DNA of 32,374 nucleotides, from assembly GCA_022574495.1 (NCBI GenBank), contig JACZRW010000006.1, positions 1 to 32,374 on the forward strand, written 5' to 3'. This DNA comes from Patescibacteria group bacterium. GTDB taxonomy: Bacteria; Patescibacteriota; Microgenomatia; Woykebacterales; RBG-16-39-9b. The notes beneath the pieces are model-generated. The model had not been told where the DNA came from and did no database searches. It saw only the letters and a program-made list of their open reading frames with translations. A program made the position numbers and the translations under genes. Position 1 is the first letter of the stretch. Each line of letters starts with the position of its first letter. This document shows, one piece after another, positions 8,780 through 16,849 of this stretch.

Positions 8780-11207
8780 ATTTTCAAAGGTTTTTAAAGC
8801 AGCAGCGTTTTCTAATCTTATATCTACTCTTCCATTCTTACTTATACGAATCGGAGTGCTAAGTCTATTTGGTGTACTATCCATCTCTTCAATAAACTCT
8901 ACAGTATTATATTTCTGGGTTTCTTTGTTTTCCCTAGATTTGATGCTTGAGGTTTTCTACCACTTCAATGTCTCAGAATACAAAACAAAGAAAATGATAA
9001 ACGAAGAAATTGATAATATTTCCCAATCTTTCAATATCCAAGCTGCTAAAATTATTTTAAAAGCTCCTGATTGGAGTCATGTCTCGTCATTATTAAAATC
9101 CTTGCTAGGGGATAAAAAAATAAAATCTTTCTTCGCGAAAGCAGGTTTCAATAAAGAAGAGGTGGAGGCCTTGGCAAAAGCTAGCGCAAATGATCCATTA
9201 GATATACAAAAACTAGTGTTAACTTCTTATGAATTTGCCAAAAAAGAGAAAAATAAATCTATAGATCAGATAGATTTGCTTCTGGCCCTATTTTCTGAAT
9301 CTAATGCTCTTAGGCAAGCGGTATTTTCGAAACAACTTAACGATACGGATCTGGGAAATATTGCTTATTGGACTAGACACTTATTTACAAAATCTGAGAT
9401 TCATTTTTGGGATAAATCTCCATATGCTTTAGGTCTTGGACTAGCCTCACTTTGGGAAGGAGGCTGGACTCTTGAGACAGAGAGATTTTCTAAAAATATA
9501 AATAATGAAATACTCGGAGGCAAAATTAAAAACCACCTAGTAGGTCGAGGAGACGTGATCAATCAAGTTGAAAAAGTATTATCGAGGTCTTCAAAAAGAA
9601 ATGTAATCCTTATAGGCGAGCCGGGGGTTGGTAAAACTACGGTGGTTTATGGCCTGGCCCAAAGATCAGCACATGGAAATCTTCAGGAATCCCTAAAATA
9701 TAAAAGATTCCTAGAGCTAGATCTGAGTGCTCTTCTAGCATCTGCCGGTGGGGGAGAGCTACAGGAAAGATTAAATAATTTACTTACTGAAATCTCTCAT
9801 GCCTCAGACGTTGTACTCTTTATACCTCAGATTGAATTCTTAACCACAAGTGAAGGAGGAGGGGCCGATATTACCGGCCTTTTGATAAACACCTTGAAAG
9901 GAAGTGGTCTACAGGTTATCGGAACCACAACTCTAGAAGAGTACAAAAAAAATATTGAGCCAAAAGTAACCTTTGCCGAAGCCTTTGAAAGTGTCGAAAT
10001 ATCCCCACCTTCTAGAGACATGAGTATAAGAATCCTAGAAGAAGCGGCCACTAATATAGAATTGAAAAATAAAATTACCGTAAGTTACAAGGCAATAGAA
10101 AAAGCAGTGGATTTATCCCTTAAATTTATGCCTGATAGAACATTGCCTGGAGTGGCAATCAACCTTCTTGACGAAGCAGCCACCGCTACTTCCTTAGAAA
10201 GGAAAAGGATATTGATTCCAGAATTAATCGAACAAATTGTTTCTCAAAAAACTAAAGCTCCCGTTACCTTCGCTAAGGGAGAGGAGTCTAAGAAACTTTT
10301 AAATCTCGAAAAAGAACTACACAAAAGAATTATCGATCAAGAGGAGGCTATAAAATCAGTATCAGAAGCAATAAGAAGAGCGAGAACTTTACACCGAGAC
10401 AGTAGTCATCCCATCGGAGTATTTTTATTTCTTGGTCCAACTGGAGTTGGAAAGACTGAAACTGCAAAAGCCCTAGCGAGTATTTATTTTGGATCTGAAG
10501 AAAGAATTATTAGAGAGGATATGAGTGAGTATCAAGAAGAACAATCTATAAATAGACTAATCGGAGCTCCGCAAGGAACAGGCGGAAATCAAAGAGGTCA
10601 ATTCACGGAAAAAATTAGAGAAAATCCTTTTACGGTGGTCCTCTTGGACGAGATGGAAAAGGCAAATCCAAAAATACAACAAGCGTTTCTTCCAATTTTT
10701 GATGAAGGAAAAATCGAGGATTCGTCCGGTAAACAAATAATTTTTACAAATTCCATCATTATTGCAACATCCAACGCTGGGGCAGAATTTATTAGAGAAT
10801 CGATCCAGTCCGGTAAAAGTGCAATTGATATAAAAAAACCACTACTAGAGAAACTTCAAAGGGAGAATATTTTTCGTCCTGAATTTCTAAATAGATTCGA
10901 TGATATCGTTGTATTCAAACCTCTATCACCAGATGAAGTAAAGCAAATTGTTGGTTTATTATCTTCTCAATTGGCCCACAGACTAAAGAAACAGGATATA
11001 GACATTAAATTTGATGACGCATCGCTAGATTTAATTTCTAAAAAAGGTTTTGATCCAACTTATGGTGCAAGGCCCTTGAGAAGAGTTCTGCAAAACGAAG
11101 TAGAGTCTACTCTCTCCAAAAAAATTCTTTCTGGAGAAATAGCTCGCGGAAGCAAAGTACTAGTAAGTACTTATGGCGATAAGCTAACACTCAAACCGTT
11201 ACCTTAA
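8760..11207 (+). CDS. Membrane-anchored Hsp100/Clp-family AAA+ ATPase (two AAA modules)
   Basis: N-terminal hydrophobic segments; D1 Walker A GEPGVGKTT; D2 GPTGVGKTE, VVLLDEMEKA, RPEFLNRFDDIVVF, GARPLRRVLQNEVE. Confidence 0.9.
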   Translation: MSAFSPEFSKVFKAAAFSNLISTLPFLLIRIGVLSLFGVLSISSINSTVLYFWVSLFSLDLMLEVFYHFNVSEYKTKKMINEEIDNISQSFNIQAAKIILKAPDWSHVSSLLKSLLGDKKIKSFFAKAGFNKEEVEALAKASANDPLDIQKLVLTSYEFAKKEKNKSIDQIDLLLALFSESNALRQAVFSKQLNDTDLGNIAYWTRHLFTKSEIHFWDKSPYALGLGLASLWEGGWTLETERFSKNINNEILGGKIKNHLVGRGDVINQVEKVLSRSSKRNVILIGEPGVGKTTVVYGLAQRSAHGNLQESLKYKRFLELDLSALLASAGGGELQERLNNLLTEISHASDVVLFIPQIEFLTTSEGGGADITGLLINTLKGSGLQVIGTTTLEEYKKNIEPKVTFAEAFESVEISPPSRDMSIRILEEAATNIELKNKITVSYKAIEKAVDLSLKFMPDRTLPGVAINLLDEAATATSLERKRILIPELIEQIVSQKTKAPVTFAKGEESKKLLNLEKELHKRIIDQEEAIKSVSEAIRRARTLHRDSSHPIGVFLFLGPTGVGKTETAKALASIYFGSEERIIREDMSEYQEEQSINRLIGAPQGTGGNQRGQFTEKIRENPFTVVLLDEMEKANPKIQQAFLPIFDEGKIEDSSGKQIIFTNSIIIATSNAGAEFIRESIQSGKSAIDIKKPLLEKLQRENIFRPEFLNRFDDIVVFKPLSPDEVKQIVGLLSSQLAHRLKKQDIDIKFDDASLDLISKKGFDPTYGARPLRRVLQNEVESTLSKKILSGEIARGSKVLVSTYGDKLTLKPLP

Positions 11208-11332
11208 TACTGTAATAATTTCTATCCACACAACGTTACTAAATTGATAGGTAAAGATCCGGACTTGACACCACTACGTCCTTGAAGTGTGGACTTCGAG
11301 GTGTCAAAACCCCGTAGCTTTAGCAATGGGGG

Positions 11333-11361
11333 TTGACAAATTGGGTTTTCTTTCGGATAAT
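11333..11361 (+). promoter_or_regulatory. Sigma70-type promoter
   Basis: TTGACA (11333-11338), 17 bp spacer, GATAAT (11356-11361). Confidence 0.65.
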
Positions 11362-11418
11362 ATGGCCTGTCATTATTACTGCCTGCTGTTTCATACCAGC
11401 AGGTATTTTATTAATAAA

Positions 11419-12003
11419 ATGGTTGAATATCTTACTACTATCGGAGATAAAACCTTAAACATTAGCCGAAAGTCACTAGGATTTTCAGCTTTTATGAAGA
11501 GATTCAGGCTTCCAATTCTTATTATCCTCACTATTACAATCCTTGTTTTCCTGGCAGTGTGGGCCCAATCTGGCATTAGCCAAAAACCCACTGCAAAAAT
11601 AAATCAATCCTTTTCCACTCAAGCTAGAACAGAAGATAAAATAAGAGTAAGAGATGCGGATCTTTTGGTAACAATAAATGGTGCTGATATAGATAACTCA
11701 CTCTTAATTCAAGGAAAGAGAGCCAGAACCAGAGAGGGTAAAACTTTCCTTATTATAAATATGGAGGTCGAAAATGAATTCCAAGTACCGCTTTATATTT
11801 TCCCGGTGGATCTGCTGCGTCTAGTAAGAGAGGACGGCAAAAAAATAGCACCTAGTGTTCACCAGGGAACAGTAGAAATAAGACCAATTTCAACGAAAAA
11901 AAGCAATGTTGGTTTTGTAATAGACCCAGATGAAAAAAATTTCAAGTTAGAAATCGGAGAGCTCTCTGGAGAAAAACAACTATTAGAGATATCATTTAAA
12001 TAG
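11419..12003 (+). CDS. Membrane-anchored extracytoplasmic protein, DUF4352-like beta domain
   Basis: ORF opens at 11287 but the promoter lies inside that extension, so ATG 11419 is preferred; single N-terminal TM, then GKTFLIINMEVEN...PLYIF...VGFVIDPDEKNFKLEI. Confidence 0.55.
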   Translation: MVEYLTTIGDKTLNISRKSLGFSAFMKRFRLPILIILTITILVFLAVWAQSGISQKPTAKINQSFSTQARTEDKIRVRDADLLVTINGADIDNSLLIQGKRARTREGKTFLIINMEVENEFQVPLYIFPVDLLRLVREDGKKIAPSVHQGTVEIRPISTKKSNVGFVIDPDEKNFKLEIGELSGEKQLLEISFK

Positions 12004-12006
12004 ATT

Positions 12007-12228
12007 ATGGTGGACGAATATTCGACCAGTGAAATAAGTGAAAAATTAATTTCCGAAATAAAGGAGGCTATCGGTAGTAAAGAGTATGGTTCGGTAGAAA
12101 TCTATATAGAATCCGGCCGTGTGGTTCAGATCACAGAAAGAGTGATTCGAAAAAAGATAAGATCAAATGGTAATGAGACTAAAAAAGGGGAAATGGTTTA
12201 CTGGAGACCGATAAAAAATCGTAAGTGA
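12007..12228 (+). CDS. Small YezD-like (DUF2292) protein
   Basis: 73 aa; EAIGSKEYGSVEIYIESGRVVQITERVIRKKIR resembles the YezD/DUF2292 pattern. Confidence 0.65.
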   Translation: MVDEYSTSEISEKLISEIKEAIGSKEYGSVEIYIESGRVVQITERVIRKKIRSNGNETKKGEMVYWRPIKNRK

Positions 12229-12252
12229 CCGATTTCGTGCTGTAGTAGGGGA

Positions 12253-12282
12253 TTGACAATGGAATTTGCAGCGACTTATAAT
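12253..12282 (+). promoter_or_regulatory. Strong sigma70-type promoter upstream of the repeat-protein operon
   Basis: TTGACA (12253-12258), 18 bp spacer, TATAAT (12277-12282). Confidence 0.7.
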
Positions 12283-12288
12283 TGTAAC

Positions 12289-12452
12289 TAGAGTAATATA
12301 CTCTTCAGAGACATTGCTTTAAACAAATTAGTAACTTGCCCAAATACTGTTCCTAAATAGACACGACAAAGAGCCTACCTCCTGCCAAATGGGCTCTCAG
12401 CCGACCGCAAACGGAGGCAGCTCTTCAAAATTTTGAAGCGCTGCCTTTTTTT
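12289..12452 (+). ncRNA. Candidate structured leader / attenuator or independent small RNA
   Basis: Starts at the expected TSS with hairpin AGAGTA-ATA-TACTCT; then AGAGCC...GGCTCT, CCG-CAAA-CGG, and a terminal terminator. Confidence 0.45.
12415..12452 (+). terminator. Intrinsic terminator inside the leader of the repeat-protein operon
   Basis: AGGCAGCtcTTCAAAATTTTGAAgcGCTGCCT near-perfect palindrome plus TTTTTTT. Confidence 0.85.
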
Positions 12453-12513
12453 GGTGCAAAATTTTGCAATAATTATTAATGGTGCACAACTACACTCGAG
12501 AGGGGGTGAGCAA

Positions 12514-13614
12514 ATGAACAAACAAAAATTACTTTATGGTGCAGCTAGCGGTTTTGCCGCTTTGGCATTTTCGCTAACTCCTGTACTAGCTGCAGAAGCT
12601 ACCAATTCTAACACCGGTGCAAACTCTGACAACGACGCTAAGATAGATATCGATAATGACGTTACAATATCACAGGAAAATTTTCTCGATGTTAACAACG
12701 ATATTAGTGTAAACATTAACACTGGGGGTAACACCGCTGATAAAAACACTGGTGATGGTAGTGTCAGTACTGGTGATGGTGACGCAACAGTTAGCATTTC
12801 CAACCTAGGAAATAGTAACTCTGCTTCTATCAACATGTCCGGAAGCGTTGATGCTTCCGCAAGCAATGACACCACTGGTTTCAAATCTGACAACGATGCT
12901 ACGGTAAAAGTCGAAAATGACTTTGACCTAACCCAGAAAAACATAGCTAAGGTCAATAACTACGTGGACATTGATGTTGACACTGGTGATAACAGTGCAG
13001 ACAAGAACACAGGTGACGGAAGCGTAAAAACTGGAGATGGAGACGTAGAAGTCTCTATCGAAAACATGCTTAACGAAAACGACGCTGAAGTAGATCTAGG
13101 CAGTATTGGTGAGGCTTCGGCTTCTAATGATAATACTGGTGCTAAGTCTGACAACGACGCTATAGTAAAGATCAATAATGATGTTGATATTTTACAAGGA
13201 AACAATCTCTCCGTGAAAAATCACGTAGATGTTGACGTTGACACTGGTAATAACAGTGCCGACAAGAACACCGGTGATGGTGATGTCGATACTGGTGACA
13301 GTGACGTAGACGTTGAAATCTCCAACAAAGGCAACAGCAATGACGTTGATGTTGAAGGTGGAGACGATATAGACGCTGACGTGTCAAATGACACCACTGG
13401 TTTCAAGTCTGACAACAACGCTAAGGTAGAAGTCGATAATGACTTGGATGTAACTCAAAAGAATAAGACTCACATCCATAACGATGGCGACATTGACGTT
13501 GACACAGGTGATAACAGTGCCGACAAGAACACCGGTGATGGTGATGTCGATACAGGTGATGGTGATGTTGATATTGACGTAGAAACAGATGTCAATTCTA
13601 ACAACCTCGACTAA
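12514..13614 (+). CDS. Exported repeat protein, four 87-aa units; no C-terminal anchor seen
   Basis: ATG 12514 behind AGGGGGTGA; signal peptide MNKQKLLYGAASGFAALAFSLTPVLAAEA; unit starts at 12610, 12871, 13132, 13393 (exact 261 bp spacing). Confidence 0.85.
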   Translation: MNKQKLLYGAASGFAALAFSLTPVLAAEATNSNTGANSDNDAKIDIDNDVTISQENFLDVNNDISVNINTGGNTADKNTGDGSVSTGDGDATVSISNLGNSNSASINMSGSVDASASNDTTGFKSDNDATVKVENDFDLTQKNIAKVNNYVDIDVDTGDNSADKNTGDGSVKTGDGDVEVSIENMLNENDAEVDLGSIGEASASNDNTGAKSDNDAIVKINNDVDILQGNNLSVKNHVDVDVDTGNNSADKNTGDGDVDTGDSDVDVEISNKGNSNDVDVEGGDDIDADVSNDTTGFKSDNNAKVEVDNDLDVTQKNKTHIHNDGDIDVDTGDNSADKNTGDGDVDTGDGDVDIDVETDVNSNNLD

Positions 13615-13627
13615 CATCAGATCTTAT

Positions 13628-13711
13628 CTCGGGATCTCGTTTCGCTAGAATGGCGGGACGAGCCCGAGTAAGGTTGGGGGCAGACAAAATTAATCTAAAT
13701 AATTTTGCCTG
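13628..13711 (+). repeat. Two consecutive hairpins between repeat genes 1 and 2
   Basis: CTCGGG...CTCGT...ACGAG.CCCGAG (13628-13668) and CAGaCAAAATTA-atctaaa-TAATTTTGcCTG (13681-13711). Confidence 0.55.
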
Positions 13712-13773
13712 ACCACAACAAAAGATTAGTGAAAAATAAAAATAGAAGGGTAAGAAAAAATAAAATAGGGATA

Positions 13774-15903
13774 ATGAATAGCCTTATAATTGTAATGACA
13801 GCAGTGGTAATTGCTTTTTCACCGGTAATTGCCCTATCTTCCCCGGCTCACGCAGTACCAGATTTACCAAGTACTCCGGATTCTCCAGACTCACTAGATT
13901 CTCCAGATGAACCGGAAAGCCCAAAGACTCCAAAGTTACCAGGGGAAGACGAACCAGTCATTCAAAATGATCAGACTAGCACTGAAACTGATACTAATGA
14001 AGGCCAGGTAGAGGAGGAGAATAATAATGAGTCCCAACCAGATTCAAGCAATAATGATCAGCCCAGCACTGAAACTACTAGCACTGATTCAAACAATGAT
14101 ACAAAAATTCAAGGTAATGTTGGTACCACCACAGAAGATTATACAAAACCTGATACTCAAGAGACTTCTATAGACAACCTAGAATCAGTTGGTGGTTATA
14201 ATAACAATGAGGTGAGTCTTGCCGATTTAGCCGCTGGGAATTCAAACACTGGGGCAGATTCAGATAATAATGCCAGACCAGAAATAAACAACGACTTTGA
14301 CTTAACCGCTACAAATAATCTTAACGCAGATAATACTGCGTATGTAAACGTAGATAGCGGGAAGAATTCGGCTGATAAAAATACCGGAGACGGAGAAGTA
14401 GTTGCCGGCGATGCCGACATTGTACTCACAGCTCTAAATGTCGGTAATAATACTGGCGTCGGCACCCAAGTTTTCAATGTTTATGATGATCAAACCGGTG
14501 ACTTAATTATAGATTTTGATAATGTTTCCTCCCTACCGCTAGGGACTGTATGCGGCGATGGAAGTGCCACAAATACTACCACCGGTTCAGACTCAAATAA
14601 TGATGCCACTACTGTATGTACTACCCAAAATACAATACTAATAGATAATAATGGAAATATAATAAATGACTACTATTTAAGTGCTGACACCGGTAATAAT
14701 AGTGCGGATAAAAATACCGGGGACGGATCGGTAACCACTGGAGATGTCAATATTGTCTTGAACGTAATAAACTTTATTAATAATACTTTTCTCGGCGGCG
14801 GTGGGGAATTATTACTTGGCTTGGTAAACATTTTTGGAAACTTTGATGGCAATATTGGCCTGAATATCCCTAACTCAGGAGACGACTACCTTCTAACCTC
14901 TAGTAGTGCCGGAAATTCTAACACTGGAGCAGATTCAGATAATAATGCCAGCACTTCATCAAGTAGTGATACTGACATAGCTATGACAAACACAGCGGAT
15001 ATTTTAAATAATATCATGCTCTTTGGCGATACTGGAAATAACGACGCGTCCAAAAACACCGGGAGTGGGTTGGTAACTACTGGAGATATTAATTCAAACC
15101 TAAACGTAACTAACATCAGTAACACGAATGGGATTGGTGATGGTGGGACCATTTGGATGGTATTGGTTAACAACTTAGGTAATTGGACCGGACAGATTTG
15201 GGGATTTGATAGTACTGGAGTTGCATCACCATTTTTCGCTTTTGAAATAGGGGAGGACGGTGCGTTTAATGCGATTACCGGCGCTGGTTCTACCAATAAC
15301 GCCACGGTTACAAATAATAACGATACCGATATAACCATGAATAATAATGCCAAGCTAACCAACAATATTTATATAAACGCCAATACTGGAAATAACAGCG
15401 CCACCATGAATACTGGAAATGGAACTATAAGTACCGGGGATGTAAATGTTGCCGCCAATATAGTTAATATATTGAATAATAATTTCCTGGCCAGCAAATT
15501 TGTGCTAACCATTGTAAATGTCTTTGGGAGTTGGACCGGTAACATATTACCTTTCGGCTGGGGAGGATCTGATTCAGATGTTATTGCGGATGAAAGCTCT
15601 TCTATTTCTCTTGAAGCAAATGGTGTTTCGAGTAATCAAGTAGGATATACACCATCTGTAAATGTTCTTGGTGTAACTTCAAGTAATAATTTCAATTCAG
15701 ATAGTAATTCAGACAAAGAGGAGGAGAGGGAGATTGCCACTCTGCTAACAAAATCGGAGGGAGGTGCTAAGATAAATTCTGTCACAAAAGTGATCGGAAA
15801 GGATGCTGGATCTATTTACGATTATTGGTGGGTAATAATACCATTACTAGTTGCCACCACTTCTGCCCTATACAGAAGGAGGTTTTTATGGAAAAAGCAC
15901 TGA
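13774..15903 (+). CDS. Exported repeat protein, four divergent units, C-terminal TM anchor
   Basis: Signal peptide MNSLIIVMTAVVIAFSPVIALSSPAHA (ORF extends to TTG 13705); Pro/Ser/Asp/Glu-rich linker; four units with the 56-aa core; C-term WWVIIPLLVATTSALYRRRFLWKKH. Confidence 0.85.
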   Translation: MNSLIIVMTAVVIAFSPVIALSSPAHAVPDLPSTPDSPDSLDSPDEPESPKTPKLPGEDEPVIQNDQTSTETDTNEGQVEEENNNESQPDSSNNDQPSTETTSTDSNNDTKIQGNVGTTTEDYTKPDTQETSIDNLESVGGYNNNEVSLADLAAGNSNTGADSDNNARPEINNDFDLTATNNLNADNTAYVNVDSGKNSADKNTGDGEVVAGDADIVLTALNVGNNTGVGTQVFNVYDDQTGDLIIDFDNVSSLPLGTVCGDGSATNTTTGSDSNNDATTVCTTQNTILIDNNGNIINDYYLSADTGNNSADKNTGDGSVTTGDVNIVLNVINFINNTFLGGGGELLLGLVNIFGNFDGNIGLNIPNSGDDYLLTSSSAGNSNTGADSDNNASTSSSSDTDIAMTNTADILNNIMLFGDTGNNDASKNTGSGLVTTGDINSNLNVTNISNTNGIGDGGTIWMVLVNNLGNWTGQIWGFDSTGVASPFFAFEIGEDGAFNAITGAGSTNNATVTNNNDTDITMNNNAKLTNNIYINANTGNNSATMNTGNGTISTGDVNVAANIVNILNNNFLASKFVLTIVNVFGSWTGNILPFGWGGSDSDVIADESSSISLEANGVSSNQVGYTPSVNVLGVTSSNNFNSDSNSDKEEEREIATLLTKSEGGAKINSVTKVIGKDAGSIYDYWWVIIPLLVATTSALYRRRFLWKKH

Positions 15904-16715
15904 AAAATACAACGGTAAAAATTATAACAGCTGTTTTGTTTTTTGGAGTAGCCATGCTACTAGCTTCGTCTACATTTGCTGCTGAAGCGAGTAATTCAAA
16001 CACAGGAGCAGATTCTGACAATGACGCTAGCGTGAACATTGGAAATAATGTCACTATCGAACAAAATAATGATGCCAATATAAACAATATTATTCATGTC
16101 AATGCAAACACTGGCGGAAACTCTGCTAGCAAAAACACTGGGGATGGCTCGGTAAACACCGGAGATATAAACGGAAGCATTAATATCTTCAATAGTGTAA
16201 ATGGAAATGGTCTAAACAGTCTTGGTTTCGATTGTGACGGACTATGTGCAGTCGATTTAGACATCTCTGTATCCAATACTAATACCGGAGCAGATTCTGA
16301 TAACGAAGCCAGTGTCAACGTGGAAAATGACTTTGATATCACTCAAAACAATAACTTGAATATCGATAATAAAGTCAAAGCCAATCTGGATACTGGAAAT
16401 AACGACGCAGATAAGAATACCGGCGATGGTTCGGTAAACACCGGGGATATCAATTTTGATATCAATATAACCAATGAAGGCAATGAAAATAACATTGGAG
16501 GCCCAGTGGATGAAGACGATCCAAGCGAACCAGCTAAGAAAGAGCAGGATGCAATACTTCCAGAAGAAGGAAAAGTACTTGCAGCTGCTGAAGGCCTACC
16601 GGTAACCGGTGGAACTCTACCAATAATGCCAATTATGGCTATTATTCTGGCTGGTTTGGCAATGAGGAAAGTTGAAGAAACGCTTAGATTAAGATTTCTC
16701 CCAGAGAAAAAATAA
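15888..16715 (+). CDS. Exported repeat protein, two units, LPXTG-type C-terminal signal
   Basis: ATG 15888 preceded by AGAAGGAGG; signal peptide ending STFAAEA; two 56-aa cores; C-term LPVTGGTLPIMPIMAIILAGLAMRK...; overlaps the gene 2 stop by 16 nt. Confidence 0.85.
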   Translation: MEKALKNTTVKIITAVLFFGVAMLLASSTFAAEASNSNTGADSDNDASVNIGNNVTIEQNNDANINNIIHVNANTGGNSASKNTGDGSVNTGDINGSINIFNSVNGNGLNSLGFDCDGLCAVDLDISVSNTNTGADSDNEASVNVENDFDITQNNNLNIDNKVKANLDTGNNDADKNTGDGSVNTGDINFDINITNEGNENNIGGPVDEDDPSEPAKKEQDAILPEEGKVLAAAEGLPVTGGTLPIMPIMAIILAGLAMRKVEETLRLRFLPEKK

Positions 16716-16741
16716 GATTAACTAGAAAACCAGACGAATGT

Positions 16742-16777
16742 AGACCCCCGGCATGTCCGGGGGTCTTTGTTTTTTGT
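16742..16777 (+). terminator. Intrinsic terminator of the repeat-protein operon
   Basis: AGACCCCCGG-CATGT-CCGGGGGTCT followed by TTGTTTTTTGTT. Confidence 0.92.
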
Positions 16778-16849
16778 TGATAATTGTGATAAAATTCGCT
16801 CCCAAACCTATATTGTTTCAGGAATTCTCAGTAGCTAAAGGAGGGATCA

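Noticed and set aside
12604-13614. Possible CRISPR-like array because of regular spacing
   Set aside because: Repeats are coding, 261 bp period, diverged in between, in frame with a signal-peptide ORF; no cas genes.
12534-13617. Minus-strand ORFs antisense to repeat gene 1
   Set aside because: Low-complexity translations are the mirror of GAT/GAC/AAC-rich repeat codons, not real proteins.
14196-16342. Minus-strand ORFs antisense to repeat genes 2 and 3
   Set aside because: Same shadow-ORF explanation; composition follows the sense repeats.
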